Shown here in pieces: positions 25,088 to 38,131 of a stretch of DNA of 64,000 bases. The DNA comes from Pyrenochaeta sp. MPI-SDFR-AT-0127 (taxonomy: Eukaryota > Ascomycota > Dothideomycetes > Pleosporales > Cucurbitariaceae), in assembly GCA_020747015.1 (NCBI GenBank), contig JAGTJM010000026.1, forward strand, positions 310,001 to 374,000, read 5' to 3'. Numbering within the stretch: position 1 is the stretch's first letter; each line of letters opens with the position of its first letter. A program made the translations under genes and the position numbers. Below the pieces are notes generated by a model. The model searched no databases, was not told the DNA's origin, and worked only from the letters and a program-made list of their open reading frames with translations.

Positions 25088-28000
25088 ATGCCTTCCACAG
25101 ACAGAGAAGACTCTCGTGACAGGGAGCTTGTCAGGCACTCACATTCATTCTCGTCAGACTCGAGGATGATACCCATGTACGCTCCTTATCCCAAGTCTCT
25201 GTAGTGTAAACACAGCAACAGAATGACACTAACACGGCGCCCAGGTGGGATAGCTCTGACCCAGATCGCGCACCTCCGCCACTGCCCTTGAATCCAGGTT
25301 CGCCAAATATGTCAACACGTCCAAACACCTCTGCGGCCATCATGCAGGCCGCCAAAGCCCTCGAGGAGAAGGCGAGGGAGAGCTTACCGGCAAGCTCATA
25401 TACCACCAACCCTATGCCGCACAAGTCGCCAGAGCGGTCTCTGATTAAGGGCACACAGCACAAGCGCATGCAATCGCTGCAGCCCGGCAACGTTCGCGAT
25501 CTGCGCAGCTATCTGGATACACATCGGTCGCCGGAGCGATCACCAGAGCGGTCGCCAGAACGATCACCAGAGCGGCCGACAACACGAGGGGGAACACCTG
25601 CGCGCGATCTAGAGAGAGACTACTTTGGCAGAGAAGCCGACTCGAGCCCTACACGGCTGGGTACGCCAACACCAACAACTCGCTTCGACATCAAGGACGT
25701 TCCCGCCCTGCGTCCTAGTCACAGGGCAATCCTCGGAGAGAACACTCCACCCTCGGCGACCATGATGGCGTTACAGACCATGACAATTCCTCCCCATATT
25801 CTCGACCCGCCACTCTCTAACATCACAAACTCGTCTACGCGATCTCCGCCACCACCAGCGCAGTCATTCGATTCGATTTCGAGTCAGCTCCTCAGCATCA
25901 ACAATATCGTGTCGAACTTGCAAAAGGATATGTCACAGCTCAGTCGCCGCAGCAAAGACAACGCTACTGATCTGATCAGTCTCAAGGATGCTACAACTAC
26001 ACGAGACGAGGACATCCGCAAATCACTCAAGGATCTTTTGACCACCATGTCACAAAAACAGCAGGCTTCGGCGGCACCTGCTCCAGATACATCTCGGTCC
26101 AGCAGTCTCAATCTTCAGGATCCGCACATGACACCAACCAAGCAATTTACTTTCCCACGCATCCCATCACCCAGTGGCTGGGCTGATGAGCGTGTGGGTA
26201 GCCCCAATCCTTACTCGGTCGAAGGCGCAGCTAGTGTCGCAATGCTCGAGAAGATCATCCGCGAGATGGTAACCAAGGATGGCCAGGAGCGCCTAATCGC
26301 CAGTCTCCAGAAACTTGTCGACAAAGCGACCGGAGACACAGCAAAGAAGGTGACTGAGCTGGTTGAGTTTGTCAAACAGGGTTCCACGGCCAGCGCCTTG
26401 GTCGTACCTGCGGGCGCACCAGGATCCGCATCATTCCAACCATCTCCAGGATCTGGCCCACTTACACGGACTATGTCAGAAGCATTTCCATTCCAAAAAG
26501 TTGCGGACAACGGAAAGCCGTATGCTAGCCCCAAAGCCGCTGATTTTGTCAGCGATGAGATGCTGAAATTCTTGCGCAAGATTAAGGACAGTGTTGCCGA
26601 ATCGGGATGCGTCACTATGGCCACGAAGTCACTTGTTCAGGATCTCCGGGGTGAGGTCCTTGGAATGGGTAGGGAGCTCGCTCGAAAGGTTGAGCAAGCT
26701 GAGCAGGCAAGGTCCATTGAACCAGGGCCCAGCTCGACTCAGGCCCATCCAGACATCAATGCTATTGTTCAAGAAGGGCTAGCCAACCTCAAAGAACACA
26801 TGGACAAGGCCATGCGAGACAGGCGGCGACAGTCCATATCATCCACTGTTACTCGCAACACTGTCGACACCAACGAGGTGTATGACGTTGTCAAGCACGC
26901 CGTGACGGAGCGCGGGTTGGATCAGTTTTCTGCTCAAGGGGCACCTCTGGACAAGGAAGCTATCATCAGCGCTGTTCGCGAGGCATACGATAGCGTCGAG
27001 ATGAAGCCTAATGTTGAGATTCAGCAGTTTGGCCTCGAACGCACAGAGATTCTACAGTGCTTACGTGAAGGACTTGCAGACTTTAAAGGCTCTGGCGCAG
27101 TGTCGAAGGAAGACATTGAGCAAATCGTACACGACTCACTGCAACAGATGCGACTTCCACCACCGATCAACGAGGCGCACGAGATACGCGAAGAGATTTT
27201 GATGGCGGTTCGCGAATGCTTAGAAGAGCTAAAGCCCGCTATGAATACACAACATTCCGGAACCGACATCGCGTCCAGGGAGATCCTTCTAGAAATAGTC
27301 AAAGAGGCTCTTTCTGAGCGCCAACCTGAGCAGCTAGAGGTAGAAATCCCTCCAGAGGCAATCTTCGAGGCTGTGAAGAACGCATTGGATGCGTCGAAGC
27401 CACAAATTGATGCCCAGAATGACGCCGTCATGCAACGCTTACAGTCCTTGGTTGATGATATGCATTCTGAGTTCAAGGCCTATTCGTCAGCCAGCGGTCG
27501 TGATACCGAACAAGTTCTCGATGCCTTGCGGGATGGATTAGATAGCCTCCGCGCTGAGCTCCAAGGATCGGCCGTTCAGGCTCGAGACCTTCCCCAAAAT
27601 GACGATGTCGTGGACAGTGTGAGAGCGGAGCTCGAGAAGCTGCGCGAAGATGTTCAAGGTTATGTGGCGGAAGGTCCACGAGGAGATCAGGCTTGGAGCC
27701 GCGGCGACATGGTGTCCTATATCAAGTCCGAATTTGAGCACCTTCACGAAGAGTTGAGCTCACAATTCCTTCCGGCCACCAAGGATAAGGAAGAACTCCT
27801 CGCCGCACTCAATTCAGGATTCGAAGAGATGAAATCACAAGTCGCACTTCGAGGTGACGGCCCGGAGTCCAGCGATGATATCAACGAAGCCTTAAAACAT
27901 GAGTTCGACCAGCTAAAGGAGGTTCTTCTCGGCGATGCTACCTCCAATAAGAATGACGTCTTCGAGAAACTTCAAGCCGGGTTCGACGGGCTTCATGTTC

Positions 28001-31000
28001 TGATTGGCGAGAAGGAAAGCTCAACCTCATCTAACGATGAGGTGCTCACTGCCATGAAGGAGGAATTTGAACATTTGCGAGAAACACTTGGCGGCTCGCT
28101 AGTCAGATCCGGAGGCGCTGCGGAGCATGATGATATCATTAATGCAGTCCGGGAGCTCATTGACGGATTGCGATCGTCGCAAGATGCCACTTCGAAAGAA
28201 AACGTTGCCTTTATTCAAGTTGAACTAGAATCTCTCAAAGAATCTCTTGGATCCGCACTTGTTCCGACTGGCGGCGACGACAAGTCCGAGCTGCTAGTAG
28301 CCGTCAGACTCAGCCTCGAGGAGATCAAGGCCAACTTGAAGACAGCCGGCGTTAACGATGAACTTCTAGAAGCCTTCCGTGGGGAACTCGAGCAGCTGCG
28401 CCAGTCAGACGGAATGACAAGGCAACATGCTCGTGCCGATACCGAGGAGGTCTTGGAAGCAGTTCGACTGGGTTTGGATGATCTGCGCTCCCATCTAGAA
28501 AAGAGGCTCGACACCCCCACCCATACCATGTCTGCTACTGGCGAAATCATCGATGCCGTAAATGACGGCATAGAAGGGTTGCGTGCAGATGTCACTAAAT
28601 TTGCCGACAAGCCAGTGGATATGACCGTGTCTTATGAGATACTCGACACATTGAAGCAAGGCCTGGCAGGTTTGCGCGAAGACCTAGACCAACTCAAATC
28701 TCGAAGAGGCGTCTCCGAATCTAACGAAGAGGTTATTCCAACCGGGCATGAAGTTGTTCTCGCTGAGGATCTGGAGCACACACCAGCAACTAATCGTGAA
28801 ATTGTGGAAGAAACCTCACGGTCACATGACTTCGAGCGTATGGAGCTAATTTTGGCTCAAATTCAGGGCAAAGTGGAGGCTATGGATGCCAATATACAGA
28901 GTCCTCCCGTGCATTCTGAACCTACAACAGCCACTGGCTCGGCAATGAAGGAGGACCTTGGCGCAATCGAAGAGTTGCTGAGGGACGTTCAGGCTGCAGT
29001 TCTTGTTCTGCAAGATCGCGACACACCACCACCCGTCCTTGAGGGTTTCGCCAGAAAGGAGGACACAGACGCTATCGAGACGCTCCTCGCAAACACAAAA
29101 GCCAAGATAGAGGAGATTGTACTGCCAGATCCAGCCAACGCCATAACGAAAGAAAACTTGGATGATGTTGAACTTGTTGTGCGAACTACTTCAGAAGCTT
29201 TGGAAGCTCTCGCGAAGAAGATCGAGGACGAAGGCGCGACAAAGGCCGACGTTACTGTTGTACAAGTGATTGCCGATGACATCAAGCAGGCTCTTGACGA
29301 GATGAAAGCAGCCAAACCTGAAGATGAAGCAGACCCAAATGCTACAAAGGCGGACATTGATGCTGTAACTCTCTTGGTTGACGACCTCAAAGTCAAGCTG
29401 GACGAGATGAGGATTCCGGATCCCGAAGAGCTGCCCTCGAAAGCTGAAGTAGAGCAACTCACGGGCTTGATCCACGACTTTCGTGATAGCCACGACAAGA
29501 TGAGGGATACTTATGAAGAAGATATTATGAAGACAGCAAAGAACTTTGACGATCGCAGACAAGAGGCTGAGGCTATGATTGACAACATCGCTGGAGTCAA
29601 GCTCGCCTTGGATGAAATGAGGGAGGAGATAAAGATAAGTTTGACCGAGGGCGGACCTTTGGAGAGTTTGAGGGTATCTTTTACCACGCTCGAGGAGACC
29701 ATCGGATCGAACAATGTCACGGCCGACGTGAAAGAACTCATGGAGACTGTTTCAAGAGAGTTTGAACGTGCCCACGGGTCAATTGAAGGCTTACAGAATG
29801 ATCATGCGGAAAAGTCAGCGCTTCATCTCGAAAAACACGACGAGGTCAAGGACGCCATTATCACTGGTTTCAGTGAGAAGCTGGATGATAAGTTCAATGT
29901 TCTCATGGCCAAATATGATGACGCACAGCTACTGGCTGACGAGCAGGCCAGGGTTATGAAAGAGAAGGGCGAGGAGCAGGAGAAGATTCTGGAGACCACA
30001 AAGACTATGGCTGATGAACTTCGCCTGAGCATTGACACACTGGGCTCATCAATCACCGGAATGAACGACCGATTTGAGGAGGCTACAGCAAAGTGGTCGA
30101 CCGATTCCACCGCTGTCTTTGGTAAGATTGACGAGACCGTTGCGAAGCTGGAGGAGCAGAAGCTGGAGGACAAGACTGAGCACTCTCACACTCGCGACGA
30201 AATCAAGAACGTTGAGAACATCTTCAATAATCTCCAAGACAATATTACGGAGTATCACCCCAAATTCATGGTAGCGCTGCGCGAGATTGAGGCATTGGTC
30301 AAAGCACACTACGAACATGCGCAAAAGACCAAAGAAGAACATGACGAGCACGCCCGAGCCTGGAACGAGGAGGCAAAAACTCGATCAATTGAGATGCAAA
30401 CTCACTTTGCAAACCTTCCAAAACTTCTGCCGGCTCCTGCACCTACCGTCGAACCAGTGGAGAAATACGATGATGCGCCAGTACGGGAAAAGCTTGATAA
30501 GCTTCTTGCAATCGAGCCATCTTCTACATATAACGATGCTGCCGTCCAGGAGAAGCTGGACCAATTGTTGAACCATGCAGACGAGGCTAGCAAATCAGCA
30601 AACCACCTTGGGAAACTTGAAGAGATTCATGCGCAGGTCAAGGTCACCGCTGCCGAAGTGAGCGAATTCGTCGCTAAGCAAACTCAATTCATCACCGATG
30701 GCAATGAGTCTAAAGAACGCGAAGCCGAGGAGCTTGCCTTGCTCGTTGAGCGTAGGACGACGCAGAAGGAACAGCTTGAGATCGATCTGGAAGCTCTGCG
30801 AGCCGAAAAGGCGACTCAGAAAGAACTGCTTCACCAAGACGTTCAGAACTTGAAAGAAGAGAAAGAGCGCGTTATGCAAGAGCTTAAGGAAGAGAAGGAT
30901 CGCGTCATGGCTGAGCTCAAGGAGGAGAAAGAGCGTACTATGATTGAGCTGAAGGAAGAGAAGGACTCACTTTTGGCCATTGTGGCAACGCTGCAAGTGG

Positions 31001-32139
31001 AGCGTGAGAATTTAGCCAACCAAAAAGTTCGCCTCACGGGCGAGGTGTCTTCCCTTCACACTGCACTCGACATTCGACGGGAAGAGTTACACTTTATGGA
31101 CGCGAAAGCTGATGCACTGGAGCGCCGCATCTTGAACGGTATCATGGACCATTCCCGTGCTCTCATGATTGCTAAAGGCGGCTCTAAGAGCCCTACAAAA
31201 CTCAAGAAGCGAATGAGTGCTGATGTCACCAACGATGACACCAAGCTCATGCCGCCTCCAAGCACAGCAGCAAATGGTCTTTCTCTTGCACTCAAGCCTC
31301 GCCCTGCTATCCGCCGCAACGGTGCTCCTGCCAATCCGGCACAGCGACGTATTCTTTCTCTCAGCCAAATTAGTGGCAATGCACCTGCCTCAGCTCAGCC
31401 TTACCCGACTCCCAATACTACTATGAGCACCAGTGGTGGGCTAAAGCGAAGCCACTCCGTCAAAACTACGAATTATGCACGGAAAGGCTCCTGGGGTGGG
31501 CGACCCAGTGTCGCAATTGCGAATAAGGAGAACGGTCCACTGAATGAAGAGGATGAGATTGACGCAGAGCATAAGGACTCAGCGTCTATCGCCCACTCCA
31601 TCATCGAAGAAGACGCACAAAGTGAGGCTGGCACCGAACGTCGCTATAGCATTGGAAGTCGGTCTTACGCTGAAAGCTATGCTGAGGGCGAGACGCCTGG
31701 GTTTGATGGCCGCTCCAGCTTTGGCGGTACTGGCAGTGAATACACCTACGCTTCAGGTTCTTCCTACATGACGGGCAGCGATATCGATCACGACAGGCGT
31801 ACCTCTTATGGTTCCAGGTCTGCCCGTTCCGTTGTTCATGGCGAAGAAGCTATCGACGAAGACTCTGAACACTCTGAGGTTGAGGATAATGAGCCTACTG
31901 CGACACTCAATCCTTCAGAAGTCTCCACTGCCACTGCGACTAGTGATGTCCTATTGCCAACACACTCGGAAATTGATCGCGCAGTTGAGGCCGTCAAGGC
32001 AGAGATGAAGGGTAATTTTGCTCAGCCAAGTGATTCCGGTGTTGGTACAGATCTGCCGACTGCGGCTTTTGGGAACGAGTCGGAAGTTGATGCGGACTAC
32101 TTCCGTCGTGCAGCCGAAGAGGAGAGCGTTGTTGGCTAA
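25088..32139 (+). CDS. Giant repeat-containing coiled-coil protein (2,327 residues)
   Basis: Exons are 25088–25176 and 25245–32139. I do not recognise a named family. The first ~500 residues are Ser/Pro-rich and probably disordered, with a tandem SPER run at residues 124–139. Residues ~533–1185 hold about 21 copies of a short amphipathic helix whose pattern is acidic-hydrophobic-hydrophobic-x-A-h-K/R-x-G/E-h-D/E-x-L-K/R. Residues ~1263–1451 hold about six copies of a second ~31–38-residue unit ending in DEM. A long coiled coil follows (~1460–2010), including four 11-residue units starting [N/E]LKEEK. The C-terminal ~280 residues are basic then acidic, Ser/Tyr/Gly-rich and low in complexity. 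No motor, kinase or membrane domain is visible. A scaffold or tether for the cytoskeleton, septum or spindle pole is plausible but is inference. Confidence 0.85.
25525..25572 (+). repeat. Four tandem 12-bp units encoding RSPE
   Basis: Four adjacent degenerate 12-bp copies code for the tetrapeptide R-S-P-E in the disordered N-terminal region of the coiled-coil protein. Codons differ between copies (cgg/cga, tcg/tca, ccg/cca, gag/gaa), which suggests the peptide is maintained. S-P-x-R/K fits proline-directed kinase sites. Confidence 0.85.
30847..30978 (+). repeat. Four tandem 33-bp units (hendecad coiled-coil repeats)
   Basis: Four consecutive 11-codon units share the pattern x-L-K-E-E-K-[ED]-R-x-M/L-x. 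An 11-residue period gives a right-handed or nearly straight coiled coil, unlike the surrounding heptads. Confidence 0.85.
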
Positions 32140-32932
32140 GGGCCTGCAATCCTGACACCGGACTACTCAGTCTGAAATTTGGTTCGTGTACATCTTCTAT
32201 GTTTTGTAAGCGGCGGCTTGAAGCTTTGACTCGCCCATTTTGGTTTGCAGTTGGCATCGCTGCAGCATGTAATAGCATGCAAGAAGTCAGGGGCTTTTAC
32301 TCAGCTGGTGGTTAGTACGTGGATTGCAGGTGCTGTACACCATCAAGACTCTTGAGGAAAGGGGGAGTGCCTCGAAGATATGGAGTCGTGTATTATTGGT
32401 ATAGCGCAGGCGTTTTACTCTTGAAGCGTTCGAGGCGTTGGAGTTCTACTTGGATGTATTTCCTACCTTTGGTGTTCCGGGTGTCTACTGAATACTTTAC
32501 TGGAGTATCGGGCTCTTGTTTTCAATATCTCAATCACGGTCGTCCTGACTATTGTAATTAAAATCCTTCAACAATGAGTGCTTCAATCTGCTATGAGTAG
32601 CCCGAGGTTTGCAGTCTTACCTGCCAGTGATATGCTATCGTTTATATCACATTCCATGTTTCGTAAATCGCCAGACAATGAGCACACGAAACGTATTCTG
32701 CATTTTCATATGTATAATGCAGATGGATTAGAAACCTCCAGGGTATATTTATTATCCATATGCTTTGTTTAACGCCAGATTTCAATGCCGTGTTCTTAGT
32801 TATACATGTATTCCAATAGTCCTTTCATTAAGCCCAGCATATATTTACTCGGCCCGCATTGTGCCAACTCTTCTTAGTACCATGCAGCTTGGATCCCGTA
32901 TCCAACGCCATTCCATCCTATTTCAAACCCAA
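32140..32932. other. Tail-to-tail intergenic region
   Basis: About 790 bp between convergent stop codons of the coiled-coil gene and the sorting nexin. It becomes AT-rich in the middle, as expected of 3' UTRs and polyadenylation signals. No coding sequence is seen. Confidence 0.6.
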
Positions 32933-35900
32933 TTACTGAGTAATAGCTCTCAGGCCTTGTAGAACTAGACCGAACATGAAGCCGCGAGCAACGCGTGGCT
33001 CCTGTAGACAGTCGAAGACTTTGCCCAGGGCCTCACCACTGGCAGCTTGACCCATGACACTTGTCAGCGCCTGTGGCATGCCGCGCTCGACGAGTAGTTT
33101 GCGTGCTTTAAGTCTTAGCTTTTCCTTTGCCTCTGGGCTCATTTCGGGTGGCCATGCTTTTAGTTCTTCCTCTGTTGGCAGCGAATTTTCCCGGAGCTTG
33201 CGGAGGTGATATGCAAGGCCAGCGTCAGATGTGTTGTCGTTCAATACGGTTGTCTGCAAGAGGGAAGTGATGGAGGACAGTTGAGGGTTGCCAGGGCGTA
33301 GGAGAAACGTTTTTGCGGCATTGAGAAGGGTGCGGCGAAGTGTCCAGGCAGAGCTGAGGGTGTAGAGTTCATTGATGACGGCGAAGAAGAGCTCAATTAA
33401 GACAGTGGTTTCGGGTTCAGAAAGTGGCGTGTGATTTACTACGTTCTTCGGTTTTAGAGGGGTCTTTGACGTTACATTCGAATTTGAGTGTTGTAGCAGC
33501 GATGTTGCAGAAGGCAGTCGTGGGAGGGGTGGTATTGCTGGTTCGTCCTTTAGTGGGAAGGAGTTTGTTGATGCGCGCGAAGGGTTACGGTTATGGAAGG
33601 GATCGGCTATGTTGCGCGCCGCGCCGTAATCGTCAGAGATCTCGCTCGGCATAGGTGGGAGATTTAGGATTTGATCACCACCCAAGACTGGGCTGAGTTC
33701 ATCCATGCTCTCCCTCATGCTTGGTGCGCGGCTGTTGCTCCTAGATGCGTATCTTGACGACCTACCCGAGCGTTTGCCGTCACCGTCTGGGTTGTATGAT
33801 GGTCTTCGCTCCATTGGCGCCTCCCGCTGGGGTTGCTGGTCAATAACGGGAGAGTTGGCGGTGCGAGTGGACTCCATAGATGTGCGCTTGGTCGCTAGCG
33901 ACATTGTGCTTTCGGAGCGAATGTGAGTAGGAAGCTCGGAGACGGTCGATTCTGCTCTGCTGTGTCGTGTTTGTATGGGTGCAGTAGAAGTCGATGTACG
34001 GCTAAGGGTGGGACTCGCTGTTCCAGGGCTTGATGTGCTGGCGTTGGCAGCGTTTGAAGGGTTGGAGACAGAGTCGCGATGCTTCTTTGCACCTCCTAAT
34101 GGTGCTGCAACGCTGCCTAATACGCCCGTCACACCACCGAAGAGCGCCTTGCCACCTCCAGCAACTTCTTTCGGTGCCTTCGTGAGCACGTCCATCATAC
34201 CCTTGCCCATCGTGTCAAAGGTCTGGCCCGCCCATCCAATCCCAGGAAAGCCGCTGCTGGGAGTTTTGCCAGAACCCAGTTCCTTATCCAAGAAGCGCTT
34301 CATACCTTCACTCTCAGCAAGAGGCTTGTACTTCACGGCATCATTTAGATAACGTTCGAGCTCTCCACGCAATGAGGCTTTGGTATGCCCCTTCCACGTT
34401 GGCAGCACAGTGTGTGCTTCTGTAAAACCAGTGGTGCCAGTGATGGCAGCTATACGACGTATGACTTCATGCAAAGTCTCAAATTCCGCGTATTTTCGTG
34501 CTGTCATCCATCCTGAATGGTGATGAGATTTGGGTTCAATTTGTATGAGATACTCTGCAGTTGGTTTGTTCTTTATTGTCCCTTTCTCTCCTGGCATGCT
34601 GTCGTCAAATATAGACATGGTGCTATTGTGAAGTGTCAATGGAGGTGGCCTTTCTACCAGTGGCGGATTATCTAGAAGCGCTGTAGGGGGATTGTTTGGC
34701 AGGAGTTGATCGAAGCTTGTGAAGGATCTCTTGACCTCCTGCTTTGGGGAATCCTCTGCGACCTTTAGTGGTGATGCCGGAGCAACCTGCGATAATGTCT
34801 GCGCTGAAAGGCCGGAGATGCCAAGATCCGTGAATTCACTTTCGGCAGCTGTTTCGCTTTGTGAAGATGTTGGGGTGACGATACCCTGTGTTGTACTCTC
34901 TGATTGATCATCGTTGAGAGTTGAAGTGGATGGGTGTTTGTGTTGCTCTCGGAGGCGTTTTGCGTCCTCTTCGGCGATTAGTTGGCTCAGACGCTGTGCT
35001 TCTTGCATCGCATCATCCATAGCTTCTTGTGCTTTGCTGACGACTCGTTTGTGCTCTCTCCTCTCAGGTGAAGCTACTTCTCCTGATGCTCCTATTGCCC
35101 GTTCGGTCGAATTTTTAACATTCTGTAGCTGTTCGGAAGTGCCTTCCACGCCCGCGTCGATGGCATTCAATAGCTCGGGTTCACCGTCCTCCAACAAGTA
35201 CACAATCCAGCCATTAATCCATTCTGGTTTGGAGCAACTCACAACGATCATCTCAAGTATGACTTTCGCCAGGATTTGGTGCAAGAAAACTCGTGCTGGT
35301 AGGCAATTGTATGTCTTTGGCTCGAGGTAGTTCTGTAAAATGTCCTCAGCAGCCACGCTAAACTGTTTCATCTGGTAGTCTGGATCGAGTATGTTTGCCA
35401 ATGTGCTATCCCGCTTCATCTTGAGGTATATGTCGACAGCTTCTGTTGGCGCGTCGCCTGGCGATGCTTGTATAGCGCCAGCAATCTCCTGCAAGATTAT
35501 GATCATGAAGGACGACGAGCGTGTAACGAAGTCGACAAAGTTATCCGCCGGCCGCTTCCGAGAGAGATGTGCAGATATGGAGAGTATGAAAGCAGTAAAC
35601 GTTTGGCGCGACACATTGGGGAAGGTTTCTTCGGTTGGTAGGACGGGCGAGTACCACCATCTGTATTACATTAGACTGGTACCTAGACGTTGTATCGAGG
35701 ACATACTTGACATAGTCTCGAATGACGGCATCTGTCAGCTCTGTGAGCGCTGCCGCTGTCTCTGGCTTGAACTCTGAATAGTCGAGCTTCTTTCCCGAAT
35801 ACAGCTTGAGACTCAAGTCTGAATCGTCGGCGCCAGTGCTCTTCTCTTGCGTCCTCGTGTCGCGCCAGTCGAGCACTCTATGCGCAATGTCCACGCCGAG

Positions 35901-36266
35901 CTCCCGTCTCCTGACATCGGCACTCTTTCCATGACTCTCACTGCTCTTGTCTCCCTGCCTTTGCCCATCCCATGTAGCGTGCAGCACCACTCCGCCCACA
36001 ACGCCTATGAGGACTAGCCCGACCCGGCCGAGGACAAGATATGTCCCTGCGCCTAATCCTACAAGACATGCTCCAAGCGTCTCGTTGCTTGCCGTCGCCA
36101 AGAAGTGCAGTGCGCGGTCTGTGAGGGCTTTGACGTCCAGAGTGGACACACTGTCTGCTCCTTTCTGAGACTCCGGCGTGTCCGCGACATCCTTGATCGC
36201 CGAATCGTGGGGTTTGACGACCACTGAATCGCGCAGGCTCGGGGTTGCTGGAACGGGATCGCTCAT
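32933..36266 (-). CDS. PXA–PX–nexin-C domain sorting nexin
   Basis: A membrane-associated sorting nexin of the PXA class, likely acting at endosomal or vacuolar membranes or organelle contacts. Exons are 36266–35707 and 35660–32933, giving 1,095 residues. A hydrophobic stretch around residues 60–95 (ETLGACLVGLGAGTYLVLGR onward) can span the membrane. The PXA domain follows (~145–340; WWYSPVLPTEETF lies at the splice join and YLEPKTYNCLPARVFLHQIL further on). An acidic, coiled-coil-prone linker leads to a PX domain (~550–645) with ARKYAEFETLHEVI and LPTWKGHT, the phosphoinositide-binding elements. A Ser-rich linker precedes the C-terminal nexin domain (~940–1090). No RGS domain is seen, unlike Mdm1/SNX13. 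The start is the first true ATG in frame. Confidence 0.9.
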
Positions 36267-36564
36267 GGTGGCTGCGTGTGCGCAAACATCGAGGTTCGTG
36301 GAATTGAGCAATGTTCTGGGGAATCGAGAGACTTTGCCCTAACACGAGAGGTAGATGTGGCGTCTTTCTCCAGCTGACGCTGGCGGACTGGCCGTTTCAC
36401 AGCTGCCGCCATTGACAATGAAGCACTATCGGCGAATAATACCGCCGGACGCCGTCTGGGGAAATTCAAACGAATTTCAACCCTCTTGTCCCAACATCTT
36501 CAACCTTGTCACCAACGCACGTCACGCGTATAAACTTCCCCATTGAACATAATTTGCACCCAGC
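36267..36564. promoter_or_regulatory. Bidirectional promoter: sorting nexin / thioesterase
   Basis: Only 298 bp separate the two divergent start codons, so the region should serve both genes. I cannot name specific sites. Confidence 0.6.
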
Positions 36565-37023
36565 ATGGCGTCCGAAGTGGCTAACGATCCTGAGATCCTC
36601 GCACATGTCGAGAAGTTTTGGGAAGGGCGGAAGCCGCATAGCCCAATCTACCAGTTTTTGCTCGAAGACATCAAATTGACACATGCCTCAAAAGGCGTCG
36701 TGCGAGCACGATTGCTGTTGACAAAAAACCATACGAATGCTCATGGGGGCATCCACGGTTCTGTCTCTGCAACACTAATTGACTGGGTTGGCGGCGTAGC
36801 CATCGCTGCGTGGGACAAGCGTACGAAGACTGGGGTTTCCACTGATATTCACATTTCCTATCAAAGCTCAGCAAAAGATGGCGATTTTATCGAGGTCGAG
36901 GGAAGGGCAGGCAAGGTTGGAGGAACACTGGCCTTCACAACAGCCACCATCTGGAAAGTGGTCGATGACAAGCCTGGTCCTATCGTCGCGACTGGATCTC
37001 ACACCAAGTTTGTGAGAGTATGA
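36565..37023 (+). CDS. Hotdog-fold acyl-CoA thioesterase (ACOT13/PaaI-like)
   Basis: A single-exon, 152-residue protein of the PaaI/ACOT13 thioesterase type, which hydrolyses acyl-CoA or aryl-CoA thioesters. The motif NAHGGIHGSVSATLIDWVGG (residues 58–77) is the family active-site helix, with Asn58, the His60-Gly-Gly turn and Asp73 as likely catalytic residues. The second half supplies the STDIHISY strand and GRAGKVGGTLAFTTATIW, which form the sheet. No targeting peptide is obvious. Length is normal for the family. The exact substrate is not predictable. Confidence 0.92.
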   Translation: MASEVANDPEILAHVEKFWEGRKPHSPIYQFLLEDIKLTHASKGVVRARLLLTKNHTNAHGGIHGSVSATLIDWVGGVAIAAWDKRTKTGVSTDIHISYQSSAKDGDFIEVEGRAGKVGGTLAFTTATIWKVVDDKPGPIVATGSHTKFVRV

Positions 37024-38131
37024 CATAACACGCCGTCTTCTTTGGGCTCTCGTTCGGGAATTACGAATGAGGTTCCCACTCGGATTGCGGAGATCAAAGT
37101 ACTCTTTCGCTTCTTACTTCTGTCTTGCCTCACAGCAACGATGCATGAAGATGCGAGAGCGTCAACATACAGTATGGAAACGGATACTATTCTCACTCAT
37201 CTGTAGCCATCATTATCACCATGAGTTCAAATGGCCAGAATATGTTTGCAAGCTGTGCATCGAGCGCAGGAAGTGCTGTACCTTCACAACACCTGCATGT
37301 TTCAAGTCCGCCATCAATGCGATGTTGAACTTCCTTGCTTTGTTCCGCTTGTGGACTCAATGACGGAAACTAGCTTGCATACGTTGCCCAAGACCCAGCG
37401 TCGTCACTTGTCATCTCACTTGCCCTAATTCAACGGATCCACTTCCGAACAGAACGCCTCAACACGCGGCGAGCGTCATCGTCTGTGGACGCCACACTTT
37501 GTGGGTTCCGCTCGACCCGTCCCGACCAATCACGCTAGGCCCGTTTCTCCGCTCCGCTATATCCAGGGCCAAATCTCACGCTAATTGAGAGGCTACCATG
37601 CAGGGACCATTGGCAAAGGGTCTGGAATAGTTGGACGACAGATGTCAAGGCCCAGAAACCCTAGGACGAACGTTTGGCCTATGTCATGTTTTGTTTGCGT
37701 ACACTGACGTCGGTCTTGGCAGACATATTGATGCTCATGACTGTGAAGGGCATATAAGGGAAGTTGCTGTCTTTAAAACTGTATCACTATTAAATCATAA
37801 CTACTACTCTCCGCTCCCAAGATTCAATCTTCTTGCACAAGATCTTGAAGAATCACCAATTAAATACCAACACCAACACCAACGCTTTAAGTCCAGCTAG
37901 AAAACGCACCACAGCCACAACACCACACCAACTTCACCATTTGTCTCACAAGCCTCATCGCAGCAACACTTGCTTGCTGCCGACCCTCACGTTTCTCTTC
38001 GTTCAAGTCGAGACCAAAATCGAAACCGAGCAAACGATCACACTCACGATCGTCCAAATCTTCCTCACGAAGGTCAACTAGCGCACGACCTCATCCTTCT
38101 TACTATACTACATATCGATAGATCTCTCAAT
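37024..38131. promoter_or_regulatory. Long upstream region of the MGC glycine-rich gene
   Basis: About 1.1 kb with no recognisable gene. A TATA-like CATATAAG lies at 37750–37757. Downstream of it the sequence becomes rich in CA and AAC triplets and poor in G, typical of a fungal 5' UTR leading to the ATG at 38132. The likely leader is therefore long, roughly 300 bases. It also contains the 3' flank of the thioesterase gene. Confidence 0.45.

Noticed and set aside
28989..29498. Long Ser/Val-rich minus-strand frame inside the coiled-coil gene
   Set aside because: Antisense shadow of a Glu/Lys/Asp-rich coding strand; no start context or introns of its own.
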